Positions 35,670 to 43,874 of a stretch of 64,000 nt of DNA are shown here, piece by piece. Under the pieces are notes generated by a model that was given only the letters and a program-made list of their open reading frames with translations, had not been told where the DNA came from and made no database searches. The position numbers and the translations under genes are program-made. The stretch is from Falsiroseomonas ponticola (GTDB lineage: Bacteria > Pseudomonadota > Alphaproteobacteria > Acetobacterales > Acetobacteraceae): contig NZ_JAERQN010000003.1 of the NCBI RefSeq assembly GCF_016805305.1, forward strand, positions 496,001-560,000, written 5' to 3'. Every line of letters starts with the position of its first letter. The first letter of the stretch is position 1.

Positions 35670-36375
35670 CGCGCAGCACCGCCACCGCCGTGCCCGCCGC
35701 GCCGCCGGCCAGCATCGCCCAATGCGCCGCCAGGAAGGGCAGGGCCAGCAGCGCCACGGCGGCGGAGGCCGCCCAGGGCAGCGCCGTCCCCCGGCCGCGC
35801 CACTGGTCCGGGATATAGGCGACGATGAAGCCCAGCGGGATGAAGGCCGCCGCCGCCGCCCAGGCACCGGCCAATGAGAAGGCGGCGCCGAAGCCGATGA
35901 TGGTGCCGCCCACCCAGCCCACCACCGTCACCGCGCTGGCGCCGAACAGGATGCCGGCGTCGGGCCGGCCGCGCTCGGCCTCCCCGGCCGCGATCAGCCA
36001 GGTGGCGTCGCCATAGATCGCAAGCCCCGGCAGCATCCTGCGCCAGGGCAGGCCCGGATAGAGCGTGGCGAGCCGCGCCCCCATGACGAGGTAGCGGAGG
36101 TTCACCGCCCCCGCCGCCAGCAGGATGGCCAGCAACGGCGGCACGGCGGACCAGAGCTGCAGCGCCAGCGCCTGCGCCGTGCCGGAATAGACGCCGGCAC
36201 TGAACAGCGTGGCCAGCGGCAGGGACATGCCGGCCTGGCGGCAGGCCGCGCCCATGGCGAGCCCGCCCGCCCCCGTGCTGAGCAGCAGCGGCCAGGCGAG
36301 CACCGCGCCGCGCGCCACGCCGCCAGCGGTGAAACGGGCTGTGGCGAAGCGGGCGGGCGGCGGCGGCTCGGGCAT
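35659..36375 (-). CDS. azlC: AzlC family branched-chain amino acid export subunit
   Basis: A 238-residue membrane protein. AzlC signatures are FSAGVYSGTAQALALQLW and NLRYLVMGARLA, with several helices. It is the large subunit of the AzlCD exporter. It follows the DUF6311-like gene by 14 bases on the same strand, so the three are likely one transcript, although no functional link with that gene is obvious. Confidence 0.9.
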   Translation of the reverse strand: MPEPPPPARFATARFTAGGVARGAVLAWPLLLSTGAGGLAMGAACRQAGMSLPLATLFSAGVYSGTAQALALQLWSAVPPLLAILLAAGAVNLRYLVMGARLATLYPGLPWRRMLPGLAIYGDATWLIAAGEAERGRPDAGILFGASAVTVVGWVGGTIIGFGAAFSLAGAWAAAAAFIPLGFIVAYIPDQWRGRGTALPWAASAAVALLALPFLAAHWAMLAGGAAGTAVAVLRDDG

Positions 36376-36389
36376 CTCGCCTCCGGGCG

Positions 36390-38099
36390 TCAGGGCATCA
36401 GGGGCGTGCCGGGCTGGCCCGCGATCAGGGGCTGGTGCCAGCCCGGGGCCAGCACCCAGGCGCCATCGGCCTGGCGCAGCAGGTCCCGCGCCGGGTCCAG
36501 CCCCGCCCGCGCCGCGGCCAGCGCGGCCTCGTCCCCCAGCACATAGAGGCTGCCGGGCTCATGCCGCCCGGTCGCCAGGCGGGCCAGGGTCTCGGCATTC
36601 AGCGCCGCCACCCGCGCGGGGTCGAGCCGCGCGAGATAGACGGCATCGGTGGGCAGGCCGCGCGTGGCGGCCAGCACGGCCACCTCCTCCCAATGCCGGG
36701 CCTGCATGCCGGTGGGTGCCAGGCGGATGCGCTCATACCGCGCGGTCGCCTGCATCCAGAAGGGGTCGGCGAGCCGCAGCGGCACGGTCGCGGCCGTGGG
36801 GCGGAAGAAGCCCTGCAGCCGCGCGAAGCCCGGGCCGAGATCCGCCAGCTGCACCGCCACCAGCGCCGCCAGCACCAGCCCCGCGCGGCGCCCGCCCAGC
36901 GCATGCACCAGCGCCGCGATGGCCCCCGCCATGGCGGCATAGGCGACCGGCCAGAAGAAGCGGACGGAAGCGCGCAGCGCATCGGCAAGGCTGACCGCGT
37001 CCTCGGGCAGGGCCAGCACCTCCGTCACCCACCCGCCGATCGAGACGCGGTGGGTGATGGCGAGGGCCATGAAGACGCCGAGTCCCGCCAGCATCGGCAA
37101 GCCCGGCCGGAGCCCCGGCCGCGCCAGGAAGGCGACCAGCCCCGCCGCCAGCAGCAGCAGCACGCCGAGGCCGAGGTAGGAATCCTGCGCCTCCAGATGG
37201 TCCGCCCGCGGCAGTTCCGGCAGGAAGCGGCCCCAGGCCGAGGGGTCGAAGGGGGCCAGCAGGTCGAGCTGCATCTGGCCGAAGCCGCCCCAGGTGCCGC
37301 CGAGCCCGTCCTCCAGCAGGAAGAAGCCGGCCAGCCACAGCCCCGCCAGGCCGAGGGCGGGCACCAGCGCGACCTCCGCCGCCAGCCAGGCCGGGCGGCG
37401 ATCCGCCCGCAGCGCGCGGGCCAGCGCGTCGGTGGCCCAGAGCCCGGCCACCATCGGCAGCAGATAGGCGTGGATGAGCGATGCCGCGCCGACCAGCGCG
37501 CCCCAGCCGGCCAGGCGCCGGGCGGCGCTGCCCTGCGTCAGGCAGAGGGCCAGCGCCATCAGCAGCAGGAACTGGCCGCCAAGCGCGAAATGCCCGCCCA
37601 GCCGGTTCAGCAGCAGCGGCTGCACGACGAAGAGCGCGGCGCCGGCCAGCCGGGCCAGCGGGTCCGTGGTGAAGAGGCCGATGATCCGCCAGGCCATGAA
37701 GGCCTGGAGCGCGCCGCAGGCGTAGATCCACAGGCCCCAGTATTGCGGCACCTCCACCAGCGGCCGCAGCGCCTTGAAGGCGAAGGCCAGCAGCGGGATC
37801 GAATCCGCGTAGAAGATGGAGGAGCCGATCTCCATTCCCCAATCCGGGTTGAGCCCGGGGGGCCAGGACCAGGGGGCGCGGCTGAAATAGGTCCAGCCCA
37901 GCCAGTACTGCACGGGGTCGGGGCCGATGCGGCCTTCCAGCATCCACCCCGTGCGCCAGGGCGCCAGGATGCCGGGGCCGTAGAGCGCGGCGATGACGAC
38001 CAGGCCGATGCCCAGCGCCGCGACGCCACCCCACCAGCGCGGCAGGGCGAGGCCGGTCGCGCTGGACAGGGGCAGCGCGGGCAGCGCGGCGCGGGACAT
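36390..38099 (-). CDS. Multi-pass membrane protein, DUF6311-like glycosyltransferase-type
   Basis: A 569-residue protein with about ten membrane helices and a C-terminal soluble domain of about 150 residues. The N-terminal region (ALYGPGILAPWRTGW, then WLGWTYFSRAPWSWP, LNPDWGMEIGSSIFYADSIP) resembles DUF6311 proteins, which look like GT-C type glycosyltransferases. A DP acidic pair near DPVQYWLGWTY fits that class. ATG 38099 follows AAGGATG; a TTG at 38174 is less likely. Sugar donor and acceptor unknown. Confidence 0.75.
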   Translation of the reverse strand: MSRAALPALPLSSATGLALPRWWGGVAALGIGLVVIAALYGPGILAPWRTGWMLEGRIGPDPVQYWLGWTYFSRAPWSWPPGLNPDWGMEIGSSIFYADSIPLLAFAFKALRPLVEVPQYWGLWIYACGALQAFMAWRIIGLFTTDPLARLAGAALFVVQPLLLNRLGGHFALGGQFLLLMALALCLTQGSAARRLAGWGALVGAASLIHAYLLPMVAGLWATDALARALRADRRPAWLAAEVALVPALGLAGLWLAGFFLLEDGLGGTWGGFGQMQLDLLAPFDPSAWGRFLPELPRADHLEAQDSYLGLGVLLLLAAGLVAFLARPGLRPGLPMLAGLGVFMALAITHRVSIGGWVTEVLALPEDAVSLADALRASVRFFWPVAYAAMAGAIAALVHALGGRRAGLVLAALVAVQLADLGPGFARLQGFFRPTAATVPLRLADPFWMQATARYERIRLAPTGMQARHWEEVAVLAATRGLPTDAVYLARLDPARVAALNAETLARLATGRHEPGSLYVLGDEAALAAARAGLDPARDLLRQADGAWVLAPGWHQPLIAGQPGTPLMP

Positions 38100-38363
38100 G
38101 CGGCTTGCATCCTTCGGGCGGCCGGCGGGATGCGCGGCCCGGTTGAAGAACGGGAGGCGGGGGTCGGGTTTCAACAGGATCGACGCTGCAACGCAGCATG
38201 ACGCGCAGTTGAGGCGGCAAGGCGGCAGGATCGCGCTGGCTTTGCGGCGCGAAATAGGTCTATGATCCTATATCGCCGCGCCAAGCAGGCCTCGCCTGGC
38301 GGCCCGGGGGAGGCAGGGGGCTTCCCCGGCGCGCCACGGACCCCGCGGGAAGGGCCCGGAATC

Positions 38364-38408
38364 GTCACTAAAAGCGCTAAAACGGCATAATCGGCTAAAT
38401 CGGCTAAA
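38364..38408 (-). repeat. 9-bp direct repeat array, copy 2 (inverted relative to copy 1)
   Basis: Read on the minus strand the five units are TTTAGCCGA, TTTAGCCGA, TTATGCCGT, TTTAGCGCT, TTTAGTGAC, with no spacer. The first two are identical. The array resembles 3778-3822 in unit length, motif and order, and in the bases that follow it (CGATTCCG and GCCCTTCC). Both sit in long gene-free regions. Confidence 0.75.
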
Positions 38409-38464
38409 GACGCCTTGGATCGTCACCAGGCCGTGGAAAGCGCGGGAGACCGGCCGGGGCCGCC

Positions 38465-38504
38465 GGACCGGTTTCAGCCGCGGCCGCGACACTGAAACCG
38501 GTCC
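38465..38504. repeat. 13-bp perfect inverted repeat
   Basis: GGACCGGTTTCAG and CTGAAACCGGTCC flank a 14-base loop that itself holds the palindrome CGCGGCCGCG. The plus side continues into a T-rich stretch (CCTTTGTTTTC), so it might act as a terminator on the plus strand, though no plus-strand gene ends here. It may instead be an operator. Confidence 0.6.
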
Positions 38505-38534
38505 AGGCCTTTGTTTTCACGCATGGTCCGGGTC

Positions 38535-38554
38535 GTCGGGCGATCCCGCCCGAC
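38535..38554 (-). terminator. Hairpin downstream of tyrS
   Basis: GTCGGGCG / CGCCCGAC with a four-base loop lies 10 bases past the tyrS stop. There is no T run on the minus strand. Confidence 0.45.
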
Positions 38555-38564
38555 CTGAACAGGC

Positions 38565-39806
38565 TCAGGACCGCTGGGCGCCCCCCGCCGGCCGCACCAG
38601 CAGGTGCTTCTTGCGGCCGAGCGAGAGCTTCGCCGCGCCGTCCCGCAGATCCGCTTCCGTCACCACCGCGGCCACGTCGCTGACCGGCGCGTCGTTCAGC
38701 CGCACGCCGCCCTGCGCCATCAGCCGCCGCGCCTCGCCCTTGCTGGCGACGAGCTTCGCCTCCGCCAGCAGGTCGATGATGCCGGCGGGCAGGGTGGCGG
38801 CCAGGCTCGGCAGCGTCTCCGCCGCCTCGCCCTGTTCGAAGGCGCGGCGGGCGGTCTCGGCGGCCGCCTCGGCGGCGGCGCGGCCATGCAGGATGGCGGT
38901 GGCCTCCGTCGCCAGGATCTTCTTCGCCTCGTTGATCTCGGCGCCGGCCAGCGCGCCGAGGCGCCGGACCTCCTCCATCGGGAGTTCGGTGAAGAGGGCG
39001 AGGAAGCGGCCGACATCCGCATCCTCCGTGTTCCGCCAGTACTGCCAGTAATCGTAGGGGGAGAGGCGGTCGGGGTTCAGCCAGACGGCGCCGGAGGCCG
39101 TCTTGCCCATCTTGGCGCCCGACGCCGTGGTCAGCAGCGGCGTGGTCAGCACATGGGCGTGGCCGCCGGCCACGCGGCGGATCAGCTCCGCCCCCATGAT
39201 GATGTTGCCCCACTGGTCCGACCCGCCCATCTGCAGGACGGCCCCATGACGGCGGTGCAATTCGAGAAAATCGTAGGACTGGAGGAGCATGTAGTTGAAT
39301 TCGAGGAAGCTCAACGGCTGCTCGCGTTCGAGGCGCAGCCGCACGCTGTCCATGGTCAGCATGCGGTTCACGCTGAAGTGGCGGCCGATGTCGCGCAGGA
39401 AGGGGATGTAGCGCAGCCCGTCCAGCCATTCGGCATTGTCGAGCATCAGCGCGCCGGCGTTGAAATCGAGCAGCGCCTCGAAGGTCCGGCGGATGCCGGT
39501 CTTGTTGGCCTCGATCACCTCGTCCGTCAGCAGCTGCCGGGCATCGTCCTTGCCGGAGGGGTCGCCCACCTTGGTGGTGCCGCCGCCGATCAGCGCGATG
39601 GGCCTGCCGCCGGTCTTCTGCAGCAGGCGCAGCAGCATGGTCGGCATCAGGTGCCCGACATGCAGGCTGTCCGCCGTGCAGTCATAGCCGATATAGGCCG
39701 TCAGCCCCCCCTTGTTCAGCGCGGCATCCAGCTCCGCCTCGTCCGAGGTCTGGTGGATGTAGCCGCGTTCCTTGGCGATCCGCAGGAAGTCGCTGGTGGT
39801 GCTCAT
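38565..39806 (-). CDS. tyrS: Tyrosyl-tRNA synthetase
   Basis: Charges tRNA-Tyr. It has 413 residues. The class I HIGH motif appears as HVGH in [15 protein letters not shown], and the KMSKS loop as KMGKT in [15 protein letters not shown]. The Tyr-binding segment is GYDCTA. The C-terminal S4 RNA-binding domain runs from [20 protein letters not shown]. It is divergent from anmK with 62 bases between starts. Confidence 0.96.
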   Translation of the reverse strand: MSTTSDFLRIAKERGYIHQTSDEAELDAALNKGGLTAYIGYDCTADSLHVGHLMPTMLLRLLQKTGGRPIALIGGGTTKVGDPSGKDDARQLLTDEVIEANKTGIRRTFEALLDFNAGALMLDNAEWLDGLRYIPFLRDIGRHFSVNRMLTMDSVRLRLEREQPLSFLEFNYMLLQSYDFLELHRRHGAVLQMGGSDQWGNIIMGAELIRRVAGGHAHVLTTPLLTTASGAKMGKTASGAVWLNPDRLSPYDYWQYWRNTEDADVGRFLALFTELPMEEVRRLGALAGAEINEAKKILATEATAILHGRAAAEAAAETARRAFEQGEAAETLPSLAATLPAGIIDLLAEAKLVASKGEARRLMAQGGVRLNDAPVSDVAAVVTEADLRDGAAKLSLGRKKHLLVRPAGGAQRS

Positions 39807-39868
39807 GGGGGTCCGTCATCGGCTGCCCGGGTCTTTCCCGGCGGCGCGCGGCGTAGCACGTTGGGGGG

Positions 39869-40966
39869 ATGCTGCGAACCATAGGGCTGATGAGCGGGAC
39901 GTCCCTCGACGGGGTGGATGCCGCCTGGGTGGAAACGGATGGGGAGGCGATCGGGCGGCTGGGCCCGGTGCTGACGCTGCCCTATGACCCCGCGCTGCGC
40001 CGCGACCTGCGCCAGCTGCTGGACCGGGCGCCCGCGATGTCGCCCGAGGATCCCTTCCTGCTGGATTGCGTGGCCCGGCTGACGGACCGGCATGTGGAGG
40101 CGGTGCGCGCCATCGGCTGGCCCGCGGATGTGATCGGCTTCCATGGCCAGACCATCCTGCACCGCCCCGCCCGCCCCGGCAGCAATGCCGCCGGCTTCAC
40201 CTGGCAGGTGGGCGATGCCCAGCGCCTGGCGCGGGAGACGGGGATGACCGTCGCCCATGATTTCCGCAGCGCCGATGTGGCGGCGGGCGGGCAGGGGGCG
40301 CCGCTGGTGCCGGTGGTGCATGCCGCCATGGCGCGGGACCTGCCGAAGCCGCTGGCGGTGCTGAACCTGGGCGGGGTCGCGAACGTCACCTGGATCGGCG
40401 CGGATGGCACGCTGGTGGCCTTCGACACCGGCCCCGCCAATGGCCCGCTGGACGACTGGCTGCGGCTGCATACCGGGGAGGCCTTCGACCGCGACGGCAA
40501 GCTGGCGCTGGCCGGGCAGGTGGATGGCGGCGTCATGGCCCATATGCTGGACCATCCCTGGCTGCTGGCTCCGCCGCCGAAATCGCTGGACCGGCTCGAT
40601 TTCGACCGCGCGCTGCGGGAGGCCGGGGCGGGCGCGCTCTCGCCCTCCGACGGGGCGGCGACGCTGGTGGCCTTCGCCGCGGTCTGCGTGGCGGCCGCGG
40701 CGAGGCACTTCCCGGAGCCGCCGGTGCAATGGCTGGTGGCCGGCGGCGGCCGGCGCAACCCGGCGATGATGCGTGCCCTCAACGCCGCGCTGGCGGAGCC
40801 GGTGCGGGCGGTGGAGGTGGCGGGCTGGAATGGCGATGCGCTGGAGGCGCAGGCCTTCGGCGTGCTGGCGGCGCGGGTCTGGCGCGGGCTGCCGCTGACC
40901 TTCCCGGGCACCACCGGCGCGCCGCAGCCGCTGCCCGGCGGGCGGCTGGTGGGTTCGCTGCTGTAG
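39869..40966 (+). CDS. anmK: Anhydro-N-acetylmuramic acid kinase
   Basis: Phosphorylates and opens 1,6-anhydro-MurNAc to MurNAc-6-phosphate in peptidoglycan recycling. The 365-residue length is typical. The ATP-binding opening GLMSGTSLDGVDAAWVE and the motif FDTGPANGPLDDWL are present; the Asp in VDAAWVE and the conserved GPANGPLDD region are family hallmarks. It is divergent from tyrS, an arrangement often seen in this group. Confidence 0.95.
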   Translation: MLRTIGLMSGTSLDGVDAAWVETDGEAIGRLGPVLTLPYDPALRRDLRQLLDRAPAMSPEDPFLLDCVARLTDRHVEAVRAIGWPADVIGFHGQTILHRPARPGSNAAGFTWQVGDAQRLARETGMTVAHDFRSADVAAGGQGAPLVPVVHAAMARDLPKPLAVLNLGGVANVTWIGADGTLVAFDTGPANGPLDDWLRLHTGEAFDRDGKLALAGQVDGGVMAHMLDHPWLLAPPPKSLDRLDFDRALREAGAGALSPSDGAATLVAFAAVCVAAAARHFPEPPVQWLVAGGGRRNPAMMRALNAALAEPVRAVEVAGWNGDALEAQAFGVLAARVWRGLPLTFPGTTGAPQPLPGGRLVGSLL

Positions 40967-41066
40967 GCGGCGCCGCCCGGGGCAAGATTTCCGTTCGATG
41001 CGCGGAGTCCGGGGGAGGATCGTCTCTCATTTGCGCTGAGGGCCGGGTCGTGGAGAAATCCATGCC

Positions 41067-42023
41067 ATGACCTGCCCGATCCCCCGCCGCGCGCTGCTGC
41101 TGGCGCCCTTCCTGCCCATCCCCGCCCTGGCGCAGGACCGGCCCGTGCGGCTGCTGATCGGCATGCCCGCCGGCGCGGCGCCGGACCTGCTGACGCGGCT
41201 GCTGGCGGAACGGCTGGCGGCGGGGCTCGGCCAGGCCGTGATCGTGGAGAACCGGCCCGGCGCCACCGGCAACCTGGCCGCCGCCGCGCTGGCCCGCGCC
41301 GCGCCGGATGGCGGCACCATCGGCACGCTGCTGGGCGCGACGCTCGCCATCAACCGGCACCTCTACCCGGAACTGCCCTTCGACCCCGCGCGGGATTTCG
41401 CGCCACTGCTGCGCTTCGCCCGCTTCCCCGGCGTGGTGCTGGTGCCGCGGGAGGCGCCGGTGGCGGGGCTGGCGGAACTCGGCCCCTGGCTGCGCGGGCT
41501 GGGCCGCCCGGCGCTGGTGGCGACGCCTGGGGCGGGCACCATCCCGCACCTGGCGGCGGAGATGCTGCTGCGGGCCATCGGGGTGCCTGGCGAGATGGTG
41601 CATTACCGCGGCGACCCCGATGCGCTGCGGGACCTGGCGGCGGGGCGCGTGCAGCTGATGGTGGCGCCCCTGCCGGCGGCGCTGCCGCAGGTGGAGGCCG
41701 GGCGCGCCCGCGCCCTGGCGGTGACGGCCGCCGCGCGCACGCCGCTCGCGCCCGGGCTGCCCGCGGTGGCCGAGACCGTTCCGGGCTTCGTGGCCGAATC
41801 CTGGCTGGCGCTGGGGGCGCCGGCCGGGCTGCCGGCGCCGCAGGCGGAGCGGCTGGTGGCGCTGGCGCGGGCCGCGCTGGCCGATCCCGCCCTGGTGGCG
41901 CGCTTCGCGGCGCTGGGCGCCGAGATCCCGGGCGAGGCGGGCGCGGCGCTGGCCGCCGTCATCGCGGCGGAGGATGCGCGCTGGGGCGGGGTGATCCGGG
42001 ATGCGGGGGTGCGGCTTGACTAG
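41067..42023 (+). CDS. Bug-family (tripartite tricarboxylate-type) substrate-binding protein, orphan
   Basis: A 318-residue periplasmic receptor with a short signal peptide (LLLAPFLPIPALAQ). The Bug signature is VRLLIGMPAGAAPDLLTRLLAERL then VENRPGATGNLAA, and the later MVAPLPAALPQVEAGRARALAV fits the family. TctC/Bug proteins bind carboxylates by a water-mediated grip. No TctA/TctB membrane genes are nearby, which is common for these receptors. Ligand unknown. Convergent with the hydrolase gene across a strong terminator. Confidence 0.9.
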   Translation: MTCPIPRRALLLAPFLPIPALAQDRPVRLLIGMPAGAAPDLLTRLLAERLAAGLGQAVIVENRPGATGNLAAAALARAAPDGGTIGTLLGATLAINRHLYPELPFDPARDFAPLLRFARFPGVVLVPREAPVAGLAELGPWLRGLGRPALVATPGAGTIPHLAAEMLLRAIGVPGEMVHYRGDPDALRDLAAGRVQLMVAPLPAALPQVEAGRARALAVTAAARTPLAPGLPAVAETVPGFVAESWLALGAPAGLPAPQAERLVALARAALADPALVARFAALGAEIPGEAGAALAAVIAAEDARWGGVIRDAGVRLD

Positions 42024-42035
42024 GCCCCCCCGCGA

Positions 42036-42064
42036 AACGGCGCGCGGGGGTGCCGCGCGCCGTT
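42036..42064. terminator. Strong 12-bp hairpin between convergent genes
   Basis: AACGGCGCGCGG / CCGCGCGCCGTT with a five-base loop lies 12 bases past the Bug receptor stop and 26 bases past the hydrolase stop on the other strand. The perfect symmetrical stem with A/T ends can serve both directions. Confidence 0.75.
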
Positions 42065-42090
42065 CGGGACGCCGTGGAGGGGCGGGGCGG

Positions 42091-42759
42091 TCAGTCGGCC
42101 GCGAGCGCCATGCGGCCGCGGTTCAGCACGCCCATCACATGGTCTTCCGCCGCATCGGCCACCTGTTCGGCCTGGGGCGGGGTGAAGATGTGGCCGGCGC
42201 CCGGCATCACGCGGTAGTCGATGCGGATGCCCTTCTGGGTATTCAGCTTGTCCACAAGCTTGCGCACGGAGCTTTCGGGCACGAGCTCGTCATCCGCCCC
42301 GTGCAGCATCAGGCCGTTGCAGGGACAGGGGGCGAGGAAGCCGAAATCGTAGTGGCTGGCGGGGGCGGAGACGCTGACGAAGCCGCCCATTTCCGGCCGG
42401 CGCATCAGCAGCTGCATGCCGACATAGGAGCCGAAGGAATAGCCCGCGACCCAGAGGGAGGAGGCGTTCGGGTTGACGGCCTGGAGGAAGTCGAGCGCCG
42501 CCGCGGCGTCCGAGATCTCCCCGATCCCGCCATCGTAGCGGCCCTGGCTGCGGCCGACGCCGCGGAAGTTGAAGCGAAGGGTGGAGAACCCCATCGCCTG
42601 GAAGCGCTGGTACAGGGCATGAACGATCCGGTTGTTCATGGTCCCGCCATGGAGCGGATGCGGGTGCAGGATCAGCGCGACCGGCGCATGGGCCTGCTTC
42701 GCATGGTGATAACGACCCTCAAGCCGGCCGTCGGGGCCGGCGAACATGACTTCGGGCAT
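42091..42759 (-). CDS. Alpha/beta hydrolase
   Basis: A 222-residue hydrolase of the small serine-hydrolase group. The catalytic Ser is in GYSFGS, the Asp is probably in HGADDELVPE, and the His in GAGHIF. HPHPLHGGTMNN near residue 33 forms the oxyanion region typical of this family (KANL3/Tex30-like or CocE-like). ATG 42759 follows AAGGAACG. Single gene; substrate unknown. Confidence 0.87.
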   Translation of the reverse strand: MPEVMFAGPDGRLEGRYHHAKQAHAPVALILHPHPLHGGTMNNRIVHALYQRFQAMGFSTLRFNFRGVGRSQGRYDGGIGEISDAAAALDFLQAVNPNASSLWVAGYSFGSYVGMQLLMRRPEMGGFVSVSAPASHYDFGFLAPCPCNGLMLHGADDELVPESSVRKLVDKLNTQKGIRIDYRVMPGAGHIFTPPQAEQVADAAEDHVMGVLNRGRMALAAD

Positions 42760-43286
42760 CGTTCCTTCGATCCAGTCCGTGTTGGGTCCACGAATGGCCG
42801 GGCCTCAGCCCAACCCGGCCTTCGCGCACCATGACCGGGGGCGGGGCTGCGCTCCGCGCCCGCCACCTGGCCGTTTGGGGAACCACCCGCGCCGCCGCCG
42901 CGACGCGCCTCGGACACGATCCAGGGCCAGACCTGATCGTTCGGCATTCCCGCCCCTTCTGGGCCCCAACCCCGTTTGTTGACGGCGCTGGTCGGGAACA
43001 ATAGCCTCGTGATGGCGACGGGTCGTCGCGGTCATCCGGCTCCGGTCTTGGCTCTGGTGGACGCGGCAGGCCCGCGCCCGAGGGCACCCCAGGGCGGGCT
43101 CCCGAGCCCCAGGGTGACCGCAATATAGGTGAGGCGCGGGCAGGTTTCATATCGGATTCATGGCATGGCCCGCATGTTCCTGCCGCTGGGGCGGCCCAAT
43201 CAGGCTCACGTTACGGACAGTGGATACCATCACTCGCCCCGTGGGGGATTTGTGACGCAAGGGCACACGCCGGGCGGGAGCGCCCG
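42760..43286. other. 527-base intergenic region before iscR
   Basis: GC-rich; no frame has both a good ribosome site and protein-like composition. It should hold the promoters of the hydrolase (minus) and of the iscR operon (plus). A TATAGG-like box lies near 43122, and AT-rich sequence (TTTCATATCGGATTCATGG) around 43145-43163 is the likeliest regulatory stretch. No known IscR box was recognised. Confidence 0.5.
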
Positions 43287-43874
43287 ATGAGACTCTCCAC
43301 CCGGGGCCGCTACGCCGTCATGGCCATGGTCGAACTGGCGGCGCGCGACGACTCGGCCCCGGCCGAGCCCAAGGGGGTCGAGCCCAAGGCGCCCGAGCCC
43401 AAGGGGGCGGAGGGCAAGGCGCCCGAGCCGAAGGGGGCGGAGGGCAAGGCGCCGCGCGGCCAGGTGAGCCTGGCGGAGATCGCCAATGCCCAGCACCTCT
43501 CGCTCGCCTATCTCGAGCAGCTCTTCGGGCCGCTGCGGCGCGCGGGGCTCGTCGTCTCCACCCGCGGGCCGGGCGGCGGCTACCGGCTGGCGCGGGGCGC
43601 CGGCGCGATCTCCATCGCCGATATCGTGGAGGCGGTGGACGAGCCGATCCATGCGACGCGCTGCGACGATGGGGGGCCGGGCTGCCTCGCGGGCCAGCGC
43701 TGCCTGACGCATGATCTGTGGGCGGAGCTGGGCGACCAGATCCGGCTGTTCCTGGAAGCGGTGACGCTGGCGGATGTGATCGGCGGCAAGGTGCTGGGCC
43801 GGGCCATCGCGCCGCCCCCGGCCGGCCCGGTGGCCCTGGACGCGTCCCTGGGCGAGCATGGCCCTCTATCTTGA
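43287..43874 (+). CDS. iscR: Rrf2-family Fe-S cluster regulator, IscR type, with inserted Lys/Pro/Glu repeat
   Basis: A 195-residue regulator. The N-terminus MRLSTRGRYAVMAMVELA matches IscR, as do YLEQLF and VRGPGGGY-like segments (STRGPGGGYRL). Three cluster-ligand Cys are at about 126, 133 and 139 (CDDGGPGCLAGQRCLTH), with the following His. Between helix 1 and the recognition region (residues about 24-57) lies an insertion of about 30 residues, EPKGVEPKAPEPKGAEGK followed by a second 10-residue copy, absent from ordinary IscR. Its end overlaps the first desulfurase gene. It probably represses this operon when holo. Confidence 0.9.
   Translation: MRLSTRGRYAVMAMVELAARDDSAPAEPKGVEPKAPEPKGAEGKAPEPKGAEGKAPRGQVSLAEIANAQHLSLAYLEQLFGPLRRAGLVVSTRGPGGGYRLARGAGAISIADIVEAVDEPIHATRCDDGGPGCLAGQRCLTHDLWAELGDQIRLFLEAVTLADVIGGKVLGRAIAPPPAGPVALDASLGEHGPLS

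Larger units (their letters stand above)
38100..38564. other. 465-base intergenic region between the DUF6311-like gene and tyrS
   Basis: No credible gene. From left to right it holds an AT-rich stretch with the palindrome-like ATAGG/CCTAT (38254-38271) that may carry the promoter of the minus-strand gene, the 9-bp array at 38364-38408, a 13-bp perfect inverted repeat at 38465-38504, and a hairpin just downstream of tyrS. Confidence 0.6.

Noticed and set aside
42672..42947. A short minus-strand frame starting MPNDQVWPWIVSEARR upstream of the hydrolase
   Set aside because: The opening looks protein-like, but the later part loses codon bias and overlaps the hydrolase gene by 88 bases; not supportable as a gene.
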